DNA of 62,203 nt from Erysipelotrichales bacterium (lineage in GTDB: Bacteria > Bacillota_I > Bacilli_A > Erysipelotrichales > Erysipelotrichaceae), in NCBI GenBank assembly GCA_910576345.1, contig CAJTIT010000016.1:1-62203 (forward strand), given 5' to 3'. Below are positions 25,421 through 34,803 of this stretch, one piece after another. The translations under genes and the position numbers were made by a program. Each line of letters opens with the position of its first letter. The stretch's first letter is position 1. The notes beneath the pieces were generated by a model. It was not told the origin of the DNA and made no database searches. It saw nothing but the letters and a program-made list of their open reading frames with translations.

Positions 25421-27576
25421 TTATTGTCTCATTGCTTTTCTTTTGAAGAAAACATAGAATAAAGCGCTTGACAACATTAATGCGATCCAAATGATTTTAT
25501 GATCTTCTACACCTGTAACCGGTGATTTTGATTGGTTTGAAACCGATGGTTTTTGTGTGTCCTTGTGATCTGTTTGATCATTTCCTACATTTGGTTTGTT
25601 TTCTTCTTGATTAACGCTATCTTTATTTTTTGTATATACTGCGCTGATTGTCATATCGCTGACGATTTGTTTGCCATCATTGTCCCATACAGGCGCTGTT
25701 TCATCAAATCCGATTTTTTCAGGGATTGCCGGCGCAGATGCATCTTTACCATGTTGGATGATTTGAGTACTAATGACTTTTCCATCTGCTTTGTATATTA
25801 CGGTATATTCATTGATGGTATACACAGCGTGAATGTTTTGATCTGCGGTAATGTTTTTTCCATCATGATTCCAAGTTGGAGCGATTCGATCATAACCATA
25901 TTTGAAAGGGATCGCCGGCTGTTTGGCATCTTGACCATAGGCAATACGTTGTGTGTCAATGATCGTATCATTAGCGATATATGTCACTGTGTATTGATTA
26001 GGTGTATATTCTGCGACGATATCTAAATCGGATTGGATGTTTTTACCATCATGGCTCCATTTTGGCGCTGTTTGATCATAACCGGTTTTTTCCGGAATGG
26101 CTGGCAAATCAACATGAAAGCCTTTTTTCACTGTTTTTGTGTCAATGATCGTTCCATCTACAATAAGGTTTACTGTAAAATACGTTGTTTTGACCAATGT
26201 TTCTGTTATTTCAATATCATGATCTGTAATGGTAAATGTATCTGTAATGGTATCATAGTCCGGCATTGTGATTTCATATGTATATGTTCCTGCCTTTAAC
26301 ATATAAGTACCATCCGCTTGTGAAGTGATCTCCTGATTGTTTTCATCCGTCACACGGATAACAGCGCCTACAGGTTCAATCGTAAAAGTTGTTTCATATG
26401 TCGGACTGCGCCATAGGTACCATCTTCATTTTGTTGCGGAACAAAAGAATCTGCGCAATATTCTAAAAGAATTTCTTTTTTGAATGTACCACCGTTAATA
26501 CCGGTTGCGCTTGGCGCTTGAAAAGCGCCTTTGACCGCTGTTTCACCGGTTTCTCCATCCCAATAATTGTTTTCTAATGAAATCGTTGTATCGGTACCGA
26601 TGATTTGTCCTTTGATCATCTCTTTTTGATCATCACCGCAATTCAACATGACATTGTTTTGAATTGTGATATTTGCATTATCTGCGATACCGTTGAAACG
26701 AATGACGCGGTCGCTGACATTGGAAATATAATTTTCTTGGATGAGAATATTGCCTTTTGCATGATTTTGGTTAGATTGAAGCGCAAATGCATTATGTGTC
26801 GTATTGTCAATGGTATTGTTTTTTAATGTGACACCATCAATACCTCCAATATATACTGCTTGAAAATAGTCGTTGAATGTACAATTTTGAACGGTAATGT
26901 CTTTATAATATTCCTGTTCCGTTAGCATTTTGACACCGGTAAACGATGTATCTTTCATATTGTCTTTGTTTCCTAAAAACGTACAGTTTTCAAATGTAAG
27001 ATTTTTGACTTCATTATCGGTGTTTTTCATTGGATAATAAGTGGACTGAAACCCTTTTTGAAAAGTCAATCCAGAAAATTTGATGTTTTTAAGCCCGCTG
27101 TCTTGGTAATAAGTTACACCATTGCCAGTACTTACATTACGAACGTAGTCAAATCCGCTCGTATGTTGGTGTCCCGCGATATGCTTCATACCATAAATTT
27201 CAACGCCTTCTGCGGCAGTAAAAGTTACATTTTCTAAATTCCGCACATATCTGGAGTGCACATTGATAATCGTTGAAATGTTTTCAGACCATGGGGTTGG
27301 ATCTGTTTCCAAACCACTGTTTACATGGTTGTAATACTTCGTTTGACTGCCTTCATAGCTGGTTGGGCGTGCCAGTTCAAGTGTTTCCGTGATATCTTCT
27401 GTAAAATGAATCGTCTTGCCGTTGATGTCACCGTATTTACCATCCAGCACATCTTGTGCTTGTTTGGCATTTACAGAAATGACATCACCGCTCATGTCGG
27501 GTATCGTTTGTGCAAATACGGATATATCCGGCAGTAAAGAGAGCGCCAGCAAGATGGTGAACAATCGTTTACTCAT
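25421..27576 (-). pseudogene. Beta-helix surface adhesin, split by one frameshift
   Basis: Two adjacent frames form one gene. The upstream part (27576-26368, 402 residues) has a signal peptide (LFTILLALSLLPDISVFAQ), then parallel beta-helix repeats with Asn ladders (DITVQNCTF, NILIQENYI, NITIQNNVML). Near 26399-26410 the frame is lost. The other frame continues without a break (PTYETTFTIEPVGAVIRVTD), then encodes three 60-70-residue repeats of the Listeria-Bacteroides type (YTVTYIANDTIIDTQ, YGYDRIAPTWNHDGK). The end is a cell-wall sorting signal: SPVTG, a hydrophobic helix and KRKAMRQ. A one-base indel explains the break; no homopolymer lies there, so simple mutation is likelier than phase variation. 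Start at 27576 has GAGGAGG. Confidence 0.85.
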
Positions 27577-27783
27577 TTTGTATCCTCCTCATTTTCTATC
27601 TTTTATATTGTACTATATATTCTGCGAAATGAAAAGTAAACAACCGTAGTTTGATGATGTTTAATGTTTTTACCATAAAATTATAATATGGGATACTTAT
27701 GTAGAAAGTTCAAAAGAATTTAAAATAGCATAGACATTTGATATAATAAATTATATTTTATGATAAAAACGGAGAAGCAATGT

Positions 27784-28713
27784 ATGAAAGAGAATATTTA
27801 TCGAGCATTTGTGGAGAGCTTAAAAATAGAAAAAGTGTTATTGCTAAATGACTATAAGGAATACTATGATAAATTCCGTAAAGTCACATACAACATATAT
27901 AAAAGAATCTGTGATTCAAATTCAGTTACAGAAGCTTCGTTTCGTGATGACTTTGCCAAGCAGTACAATAAGTTGAGACAAGATCTATTGGAAGTATATC
28001 GCTATTATGTAAAAGGAGATGTATTGCGAGCCAGTACGAAGATGAGTAACATATTTTTTCGAAGAAAATATTACAATAAAAAATTTTGTGAATATTTTTT
28101 AACATCTGAGGAAAATGTAACGCTTTACAGAGCAAGAAAAGATAAAGAACTTATAAAAAAACCGGATGACTTACTGAATCAAATGTTTCATATCGCCTTT
28201 ATAAAGCGTGAAAAAGTTGGGAATTGCAGATTTAGTGTTTCAGGACTACCTTGTTTATATTTAGGTTCTTCAATCAAATGTTGCAGAAAAGAATTAGGTG
28301 CAGAAACAATAGATGAATTGACGATATGTACTTATCATCATATGGATTATTTTCCATATTATGATTTAACACTGAACGAAGAAGATATTGTTGATTTCAA
28401 TCAATTAAAGATTTATTTGTTAAAATCGTTGATAATACAAGCAATTTCATTTCGTGTTTATCCTGAAAAAGAAAGCAAACCCAATTTTACACCTCACTAT
28501 GTTATTTCGCAGCTATTAACGGCAGCCGTTGTCGCAAATGGCATTAAAAGTAAACAACCTCAATGTATACGTTATCGCTCGGTAAAATTTTTAGTAGATC
28601 ATCATCAATATAATTATGTTTTTATTCCTCAAATTCATAATTATCGATATGACAAACTTTATGATATGCAGTTATATAATAAGTTTGAAATCAATTTATG
28701 GCAGAAAAGATAA
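27784..28713 (+). CDS. RES-domain protein (possible NAD-degrading toxin)
   Basis: The protein has 309 residues from ATG 27784, chosen because GGAG lies 9 bases upstream; an earlier ATG at 27760 is in frame. An N-terminal helical region of about 115 residues precedes a RES domain: VTLYRARKDKE (Arg), MFHIAFIKREKVGNCRFSVSGLPCLYLGSS, and CCRKELGAE (Glu). RES toxins degrade NAD+ or ADP-ribosylate targets and normally pair with a Xre-type antitoxin. No antitoxin gene is adjacent. The long N-terminal extension is shared with Firmicute RES proteins that lack one. A phage-defence or nucleotide-processing role is possible but unproven. Confidence 0.75.
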   Translation: MKENIYRAFVESLKIEKVLLLNDYKEYYDKFRKVTYNIYKRICDSNSVTEASFRDDFAKQYNKLRQDLLEVYRYYVKGDVLRASTKMSNIFFRRKYYNKKFCEYFLTSEENVTLYRARKDKELIKKPDDLLNQMFHIAFIKREKVGNCRFSVSGLPCLYLGSSIKCCRKELGAETIDELTICTYHHMDYFPYYDLTLNEEDIVDFNQLKIYLLKSLIIQAISFRVYPEKESKPNFTPHYVISQLLTAAVVANGIKSKQPQCIRYRSVKFLVDHHQYNYVFIPQIHNYRYDKLYDMQLYNKFEINLWQKR

Positions 28714-28822
28714 GTTTAAATCAACACAGATGAGAATTCATACGTTTATTTAGAACCATATTATATTATTTGGTTTGCGTATAAATATTCATCAAAACAC
28801 AGATAAACAAAAGACTCTTACA

Positions 28823-28852
28823 TTGCGCTTTTGACTTGTTTTGTTGTATAAT
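28823..28852 (+). promoter_or_regulatory. Promoter of the ecfA1-ecfA2-ecfT operon
   Basis: TTGCGC (28823-28828), 18-base spacer, TATAAT (28847-28852), about 26 bases before the ecfA1 start. Confidence 0.6.
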
Positions 28853-28877
28853 GAAGTGAACTTTTCGAGGTGATGAA

Positions 28878-29705
28878 ATGGAAAAAATAAAACTGGAAAA
28901 CTTGCATTTTTCCTATAATCAAGAAACACCTGTAATTAAGAATGTATCACTTTCTATTGAGGAAGGTACTTATACGACCATTATTGGACATAATGGTTCC
29001 GGAAAATCAACCATTGCGAAATTAATGATTGGATTGTTGGAAGCGCAAAGTGGATCCATTATAATCGATCGGCTTCCATTGGATGAAGCACATATTCATG
29101 ATATCCGCAATCGCATAGGCATTGTGTTTCAAAATCCGGATAATCAATTTATTGGCGCGACTGTTGCGGATGATATTGCATTCGGATTGGAAAATCATCA
29201 AGTACCAAGTGAACAAATGCAGAATATCATTGAAACATATGCAAAAAAAGTCTCTATGTCAAAATTTTTAAATAGTGAACCGACCAAGTTATCTGGCGGA
29301 CAGAAACAACGTGTTGCGATTGCCGGTGTCCTTGCGATGAAACCCCAAATTATTATATTTGACGAAGCGACAAGTATGCTGGATCCACAAGGGAAGGCAG
29401 AGATCAATGCGCTGATACAAGAAATCCATCGTGAAGAGAATCTAACAATGATTTCCATTACCCATGATATTGAAGAGGTCGCACATAGCGATCATGTCAT
29501 TGTACTGGATCAAGGACAAATTGTGATGGAAGGAAAACCGGAGGATGTTCTCATGCATGATCAAAAGCTGATTGAATTGTCACTGGATATTCCAAATGCA
29601 TTGAAGTTTCAAAAAGAATTATGGAAACAAGGAGTGAAGCTGTCTCCTTGTATCACAATGGAAAAGGTGGTGGAAGAAGTATGCCAATTACGTTTCAAAA
29701 ACTAA
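28878..29705 (+). CDS. ecfA1: ECF transporter ATPase EcfA1
   Basis: The 275-residue ABC ATPase has Walker A GHNGSGKST (about residue 38), Q-loop VFQNPDNQF, signature LSGGQKQRVAIA, Walker B IIIFDEATSMLDP and switch His in ISITHDIEE. The FDEATSMLDP variant marks EcfA1 of group-II ECF vitamin transporters. It pairs with EcfA2 and EcfT to energise separate substrate-binding S components; no S component is nearby, so the module is shared. Its end overlaps ecfA2. Confidence 0.95.
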   Translation: MEKIKLENLHFSYNQETPVIKNVSLSIEEGTYTTIIGHNGSGKSTIAKLMIGLLEAQSGSIIIDRLPLDEAHIHDIRNRIGIVFQNPDNQFIGATVADDIAFGLENHQVPSEQMQNIIETYAKKVSMSKFLNSEPTKLSGGQKQRVAIAGVLAMKPQIIIFDEATSMLDPQGKAEINALIQEIHREENLTMISITHDIEEVAHSDHVIVLDQGQIVMEGKPEDVLMHDQKLIELSLDIPNALKFQKELWKQGVKLSPCITMEKVVEEVCQLRFKN

Positions 29706-30541
29706 CGCATGAATATAATGCAGGAACACCTTTTTCCTATTTGGCGCTTGACCATATTGATCTAAACTTGCAAGAAGGAAAAATCACAGCGATTATCGGT
29801 GAAACAGGAAGTGGAAAATCAACACTGGTGCAGCATTTAAACGCATTGCTTTTGCCTACGGAAGGTAGTTTGAAAATACTAGATCGTGAAATCAGCGCAT
29901 CAGAGAAGCCAAAGCATTTGAAATCACTGCGTAAACATGTCGGGTTGGTATTCCAATTTCCGGAATATCAATTATTTGAAGAAACCATTGCGAAAGATAT
30001 TGCGTTTGGACCGAAAAATTTCGGCGCAAGTGAAGAAGAAGCGTTACAGCGCGCAAAAGATGTGATCACATTGGTTGGTTTGGACGAAAGCTATTTAGAG
30101 CGTAGTCCGTTTGAATTATCAGGTGGACAGAAACGGCGTGTTGCGATTGCGGGTATTTTGGCAATGGATCCCGATATTCTTGTGCTGGATGAGCCGGCAG
30201 CCGGCTTGGATCCGCAAGGCGCCAAAGAAATGATGGAGTTGTTTGTTCGTCTGCATACGGAATTTCACAAGACGATTTTCATTGTGACACATGACATGGA
30301 ACATGTGCTTCGCTATTGTGATGAAGTTGTGGTCATGGATCATGGCCATGTGAAAACAACATGCAGCGTTTCTTCGTTTTTTCAAGATCCATCGATATTA
30401 AAAGAGATGGGCATCCATCCACCGGCAGTTGTTTCTTTAAGAGAATCACTTCGTGAAGTCGGTTTTGAAATCGACGCTTCCATTTTGACAATGGAACAGT
30501 TGGCACAAGCGGTTGCGAAAGAGGTGGGTCATCATGAATAA
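29681..30541 (+). CDS. ecfA2: ECF transporter ATPase EcfA2
   Basis: The protein has 286 residues from ATG 29681 (AAGGTGGTGGAAG upstream), overlapping the end of ecfA1 by 25 bases. Walker A is GETGSGKST, the Q-loop is VFQFPEYQLF, the signature LSGGQKRRVAIA and Walker B ILVLDEPAAGLDP. The VFQFPEYQLFE and DEPAAGLDP motifs are typical of EcfA2. It forms the heterodimeric motor with EcfA1. An in-frame start at 29621 is possible but less likely. Confidence 0.95.
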   Translation: MPITFQKLTHEYNAGTPFSYLALDHIDLNLQEGKITAIIGETGSGKSTLVQHLNALLLPTEGSLKILDREISASEKPKHLKSLRKHVGLVFQFPEYQLFEETIAKDIAFGPKNFGASEEEALQRAKDVITLVGLDESYLERSPFELSGGQKRRVAIAGILAMDPDILVLDEPAAGLDPQGAKEMMELFVRLHTEFHKTIFIVTHDMEHVLRYCDEVVVMDHGHVKTTCSVSSFFQDPSILKEMGIHPPAVVSLRESLREVGFEIDASILTMEQLAQAVAKEVGHHE

Positions 30542-31331
30542 TATTGCGTTAGGAAGATATTTGCCTTTGGATTCTTGTATTCATCGTCTGGACCCACGTG
30601 CCAAAATCATTGCGCTGATTTTAATGATGGTTGCGATCTTTCTTCCGGCAGGCTGGATTGGTTATGCACTGCTTGGATGCGCTGTTCTATGCTTGACGGT
30701 GCTGGCAAAATTAAAAATGAATTTTTTATGGCGTTCTATGAAACCAATGATGTTTATGTTGGTGTTTTTGCTCATTATAAATTTGTTCATGTTACAAAAC
30801 GGAACCATATTGTTTGAAATTGGATCTTTCCCCATCTATAGCGATGCAGTTTTTCAAACATTGTATATAACCGTTCGATTGATGCTTATGATCATATTGA
30901 CAACAGTATTGACCGCTACGACCAAACCGTTGGATCTGACTTTGGGCATTGAACATTTATTAAGTCCTTTTAAAGTCATTCATTTGCCGGCGCATGAAAT
31001 CGCTATGATGATTTCAATAGCGCTTCGCTTCATTCCTACATTGATTGAGGAAACACAACGTATTATGAAAGCACAGGCTTCTCGTGGTGTTGATATGGAA
31101 GAAGGCAAACTGAAAGAAAAAATCATGTCGATACTTTCGCTGATCGTTCCATTATTTGTGTCGGCTTTTCAACATGCGGATGATTTGGCGAATGCGATGG
31201 AAGCACGCGGTTATGTACCGGATCGAACACGTACAAGATATAAACAGCTGCATATGCATATAGGCGATTATGTGATATTTGCGATATGCTTTTTGATTTT
31301 GGGTGGCCTGCTTGTTTTCCTATGGATATGA
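30534..31331 (+). CDS. ecfT: ECF transporter transmembrane protein EcfT
   Basis: The protein has 265 residues from ATG 30534 (GAGGTGGG upstream), overlapping ecfA2. N-terminal SCIHRLDPRAKIIALILMM is the EcfT hallmark. Five or six transmembrane helices follow. The cytoplasmic coupling helices carry the Ala-Arg-Gly motifs KAQASRGVDMEEG and AMEARGYVPDRTRTRY, which contact the two ATPases. It holds the S component in the membrane. Confidence 0.95.
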   Translation: MNNIALGRYLPLDSCIHRLDPRAKIIALILMMVAIFLPAGWIGYALLGCAVLCLTVLAKLKMNFLWRSMKPMMFMLVFLLIINLFMLQNGTILFEIGSFPIYSDAVFQTLYITVRLMLMIILTTVLTATTKPLDLTLGIEHLLSPFKVIHLPAHEIAMMISIALRFIPTLIEETQRIMKAQASRGVDMEEGKLKEKIMSILSLIVPLFVSAFQHADDLANAMEARGYVPDRTRTRYKQLHMHIGDYVIFAICFLILGGLLVFLWI

Positions 31332-32071
31332 AACGATGGAAAGTTACATGCAGCTATGATGGTTCTTCTTATGCAGGATGGCAGCGCCAAAGCAATGCGC
31401 AAGGTATCCAACAGGTGATTGAGGAAATGTTGTCGAAGCTGCATCATGCGCCAATTAAAATCTGTGCCAGTGGAAGAACCGATGCAGGTGTACATGCCAT
31501 TGGTCAGGTGTTTCATTTTGACAGTGATAAAGATATTGATGAATCGCATTGGAAAATGGCGATGAATGCCATGCTGCCAAAAGATATTCGTATTCAAAAG
31601 GTAGAACGTGTCATTTCCGATTTTCATGCACGGTTTCATGCGGTTTCCAAGCGTTACGATTATTTGATTTCCAATGAAACGGATAATCCGTTCTTGCAGG
31701 ATTATATGGATTTGATTTCTGTGTCACTGGATGTTGCTTATATGCAAGAATGTAGTCGAATATTTTTGGGAACACATGATTTCACCAGTTTCACCAGCGC
31801 AAAAATTGATGCAAGAAAATCTCGTATCAAAACAATTACAAAGCTGGATGTGATTCAAGAAGATCGTTGTATTCGCATTCTTATGGAAGGTGATGGTTTC
31901 CTACGTTACATGGTGAGGATGATAGCGCAGACGTTAATAGAAGCAGGAAAACATCGTCTAAGTAAAGAGGAAATACAAAACATGTTGGATCGTAAAGATA
32001 AACAGGCTTGTCGTTATAAAGCGCCAGCCTGTGGTTTGTATTTGGTTCAAGTTTATTATGAAAGGAAATGA
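31322..32071 (+). CDS. truA: tRNA pseudouridine synthase A
   Basis: The protein has 249 residues from ATG 31322 (or 31328), overlapping the ecfT stop by 10 bases, so probably translated by coupling. VTCSYDGSSYAGWQRQ, the catalytic Asp in SGRTDAGVHAIGQVFHF and MVRMIAQTLIEAGKHRLS identify TruA, which makes pseudouridine 38-40 in the tRNA anticodon arm. The order ecfA1-ecfA2-ecfT-truA is conserved in Firmicutes. Confidence 0.95.
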   Translation: MDMKRWKVTCSYDGSSYAGWQRQSNAQGIQQVIEEMLSKLHHAPIKICASGRTDAGVHAIGQVFHFDSDKDIDESHWKMAMNAMLPKDIRIQKVERVISDFHARFHAVSKRYDYLISNETDNPFLQDYMDLISVSLDVAYMQECSRIFLGTHDFTSFTSAKIDARKSRIKTITKLDVIQEDRCIRILMEGDGFLRYMVRMIAQTLIEAGKHRLSKEEIQNMLDRKDKQACRYKAPACGLYLVQVYYERK

Positions 32072-32073
32072 AG

Positions 32074-32865
32074 ATGAAAGCAAATTATCATACACATACC
32101 AAACGCTGTCATCATGCGATTGGAAATGATGAGGATTATGTATTGGCTGCGATTGCCGGTGGATTTGATGAAATTGGCTTTTCCGATCATACGCCTTGGA
32201 AGTATGACAGTGATTTTGTTGCACATATGCGCATGAAACTATCTGCTTTTCATGAGTATAAACAAAGCGTTCTTGCTTTAAAGGAGAAATATAAAGATCA
32301 GATTTCCATTTTATTGGGTTTGGAAGCAGAGTACTATCCCCGATATATGGATTGGTTAAAACAGTTTGTTCATGATGAACATATGGATTATATCATCTTT
32401 GGCAATCATTATTATCGCACCGATGAAGACGGTATCTATTTTGGTACTGCTTGTAGTAACGAGGCGTACTTGGATATATATGCAAAGGAATGTATCAAAG
32501 GAATGGAAAGTGGTTTATACAGTTATTTGTGCCATCCGGAGTTGTTTATGCGCGCGTATCCAAGATTTGATCGTCATTGTGAGCGCATTACGAAAGAGAT
32601 TTGTATGTGCGCGAAACATTGGAACATTCCTTTGGAGTATAATTTGGCAGGCTTACAATATAATGTGATCAATGGTATTGAAGAATATCCGCATCATCGT
32701 TTTTGGGAAATTGCGAAAGATTGCGGATGTAGCGCAATTATTGGTGTTGATGCACACCATTATGAGGCGTTGAGCGATATACGATATTGGAATCAGGCGG
32801 TATCGTATTTGGATGAAGAATTACACATTAAGCGTATTGAGCGTCTTGAACATTTTGGATTTTAA
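32074..32865 (+). CDS. PHP-domain phosphatase (HisK/histidinol-phosphatase-like)
   Basis: The protein has 263 residues. ATG 32074 is chosen because AAAGG lies 8 bases upstream; an ATG at 32068 is too close. The PHP metal site is visible: NYHTHTKRCHHA, IGFSDHTPW, LGLEAEYYP, FGNHYYR, CHPELFMR and GVDAHHYEAL. Such proteins hydrolyse phosphate monoesters, for example histidinol phosphate. No histidine genes are near, so the substrate is open. It overlaps truA and belongs to the same operon. Confidence 0.85.
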   Translation: MKANYHTHTKRCHHAIGNDEDYVLAAIAGGFDEIGFSDHTPWKYDSDFVAHMRMKLSAFHEYKQSVLALKEKYKDQISILLGLEAEYYPRYMDWLKQFVHDEHMDYIIFGNHYYRTDEDGIYFGTACSNEAYLDIYAKECIKGMESGLYSYLCHPELFMRAYPRFDRHCERITKEICMCAKHWNIPLEYNLAGLQYNVINGIEEYPHHRFWEIAKDCGCSAIIGVDAHHYEALSDIRYWNQAVSYLDEELHIKRIERLEHFGF

Positions 32866-32893
32866 TATACGTGAGATGGGAGGATTGGTTAAC

Positions 32894-33562
32894 ATGGGAT
32901 TATTGGATCATTTTCACAAGAAAAACAAAATGTATTTATATACAGAAAAAGAATTGGATCTGTATGAGCACTTTATCATCGAACAATTTGGTGATTTTGA
33001 TAATGTGATTCATGAAATTTTTTCACCGGATATTCATCTGGATATCGTGATTGTACCACCCACTTCACAACATGATTACTACACGCTTATCACTATGGGT
33101 ATGGGGGCCTATCCAATGCATATTCCAAAAGAGTTGGAAGATGAAGAGTTAGAGCGTTGTGAATTGGTTATGTATCTGCCTTCCGATTGGAAAATTGACT
33201 CTGATAAGGAAGAGGATTACTGGCCAATTCGTGTTTGCAAAATGTTGGGGAGGTTACCGATTGAAGAAAAATCTTGGCTGGGAGCAGGCCATTCTATGTC
33301 TTTTGATGCTGCATGTACGCCTTTTGCAGATAATACAAAATTGTGTAGTGTCATGCTTTTAAATGCTTTAAATAAGGATCGTAAAGTATGTGATCTACAA
33401 ATGGAGAGAAAAGGAAAAATCAATTTCTATCAGTTGTTTCCACTTTATAAAGAGGAACTTGAATTTAAACAGGAATATGGTATGGAAGAGTTAATGAAGT
33501 TGTTTTTTAAGGAAAAGTTTTCTCTTGTTTTGGATATCCATCGTAAAAATTATGGCAAATGA
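32894..33562 (+). CDS. SUFU-domain (suppressor-of-fused-like) protein
   Basis: The protein has 222 residues from ATG 32894 (GGGAGG 10 bases upstream). The SUFU pattern is seen in HLDIVIVPPTSQHDYYTLITMGMGAYPM, ERCELVMYLPSDW and PIRVCKMLGRLP, with WLGAGHSM later. Bacterial SUFU proteins are found with polymorphic-toxin and contact-dependent systems as immunity proteins, but also alone. Here it sits at the end of a housekeeping operon, 1.2 kb before the tail locus. An immunity role is speculative. Confidence 0.8.
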   Translation: MGLLDHFHKKNKMYLYTEKELDLYEHFIIEQFGDFDNVIHEIFSPDIHLDIVIVPPTSQHDYYTLITMGMGAYPMHIPKELEDEELERCELVMYLPSDWKIDSDKEEDYWPIRVCKMLGRLPIEEKSWLGAGHSMSFDAACTPFADNTKLCSVMLLNALNKDRKVCDLQMERKGKINFYQLFPLYKEELEFKQEYGMEELMKLFFKEKFSLVLDIHRKNYGK

Positions 33563-33675
33563 GATACGCATGATTTACATATTCTTTTATGAAATGTGGA
33601 TCATGTTTTTATATTGGCAAAAGTTTTTAGCAGCCGTTACATTGATTCATATACTAAAATTAGGAGGCTGTGTTA

Positions 33676-33882
33676 ATGAATGTCGCAAAATATTTACAAA
33701 AAAAATCTGTAACTCGTGATAAATTATTATTTGTTGCATGGGAAGAATATGCGATTACAACAGAAATGTGCATCAGGAAATTTCGTAAGAACAATGAAAT
33801 CAGTGAAGAAATTAAGATTGAACCATTTGTATTTATTGAATGGCTTGCCACTATAGGATATCATAGAAAACAAGCAGATTAA
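33676..33882 (+). CDS. Hypothetical protein, 68 residues
   Basis: ATG 33676 with TTAGGAGG 9 bases upstream. The protein is charged and helical (VAKYLQKKSVTRDKLLFVAWEEYAI, then FVFIEWLATIGYHRKQAD). No family recognised. It stands alone between the SUFU gene and a terminator. Confidence 0.6.
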   Translation: MNVAKYLQKKSVTRDKLLFVAWEEYAITTEMCIRKFRKNNEISEEIKIEPFVFIEWLATIGYHRKQAD

Positions 33883-34023
33883 AAGTGTTTTAATAATTCT
33901 TACATAAACAAAAATGAAACAGAATTTTAGTCCCTGAATTGCAAGTAGAAAGTGAAAATAAGAGAAAGAAGTTAAAAATAGAAACAAGTACTATCAAATA
34001 AACCAATGTAAGCTGGTTCAATT

Positions 34024-34068
34024 AAGAAAGATTGTTCAGCGAAAATATAGCCGAATCTTTCTTTTTTT
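34024..34068 (+). terminator. Terminator
   Basis: AAGAAAGATT pairs with AATCTTTCTT around a 20-base loop, followed by TTTTT. Confidence 0.7.
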
Positions 34069-34344
34069 GTTGTTGATCTGCCGATTTATGGAACGAGAAA
34101 CAGATTTATCCACATTGTTGATATCCGTATCTTTTTTGGTGAATTTAAAAATAGATGAGAAGTGCTTACCATAGAATTTATGGATTAGTTTTTATTAGAT
34201 ATGCGTTTTATCATTCTGGGAAGATCAATCGGTTTAAGGACGATTTTATTCTGATGAAAGAAAGCATCGTGTTTAGTGATTTCACGAATGATGTATTTAC
34301 AATGTTCAAAAGAAAGATGTTTAAATTTTGAAGAAGGTGTGGTT

Positions 34345-34407
34345 GTCCATAGAAACGTATCCTTTCTGTTGTGGAGGATTAATGATACCATTTCTATGGA
34401 CTTTTTT
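34345..34407 (+). terminator. Hairpin with T run (possible terminator)
   Basis: GTCCATAGAAA (34345-34355) pairs perfectly with TTTCTATGGAC (34391-34401) around a 35-base loop, followed by six T. Confidence 0.5.
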
Positions 34408-34571
34408 CATTCTCTCTTGATTCCGCTTTCATTTTACAATAGGCAATAGAATTCTAGTCGAAAAGAATGATAGTCAAATCAATAAAACTATGATATGATA
34501 GTAAATATTTTGAGAGAGTTAATGTCTTTAGTGAATACGTCTTTCATAAATAGGTTTTATACAAACATTCT

Positions 34572-34616
34572 AATCAGCGTTTTTTGAGTGTTATGCTCAT
34601 GAAATGCTGATTTTCT
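34572..34616 (+). terminator. Long hairpin before the RNA polymerase gene
   Basis: AATCAGCGTTTT...TGAG pairs with CTCA...GAAATGCTGATT (16 of 17 positions pair), followed by TTTTCTTTT. It would insulate the tail locus from upstream transcription or act as an attenuator. Confidence 0.6.
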
Positions 34617-34803
34617 TTTATTATATTTAAACCTATGAAACATGCTTGTCTTAGCAATAAGATGATATAAAAAGGTAAATGAGGATCTGATGAAAAATCA
34701 GACAGATTGATGCGTTCATTTAAAAAATAATACAAATATTTCACGCAAAAAAAACATGCCCTTTTGTGAAACAATAAAAAAAATTACGCAGGAGGGCAAA
34801 CAG

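Larger units (their letters stand above)
34069..34803. other. Long gene-free leader region before the RNA polymerase gene
   Basis: No convincing gene lies in these 735 bases. The interval holds two strong hairpins (34345-34407 and 34572-34616) and AT-rich stretches with several TATGAT/TATAAT-like hexamers (for example near 34488). A short repeat, TTTCAC...GTGAAA, lies at about 34739-34772. A 68-residue reverse frame at 34185-34391 has no ribosome binding site and overlaps a hairpin. The region probably contains the control elements for the tail locus. Confidence 0.5.

Noticed and set aside
26390-26420. Phase-variable tract controlling the adhesin
   Set aside because: No homopolymer or short tandem repeat at the frameshift.
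28714-28877. Riboswitch before the ECF operon
   Set aside because: The 160-base leader has a plain promoter very close to the start codon, leaving no room for a riboswitch.
33525-33719. 64-residue frame overlapping the SUFU gene end
   Set aside because: No ribosome binding site and it overlaps two better-supported genes.
34185-34391. 68-residue reverse-strand frame
   Set aside because: No ribosome binding site; its start lies in a hairpin with a T run. Could be a remnant, but nothing identifies it.
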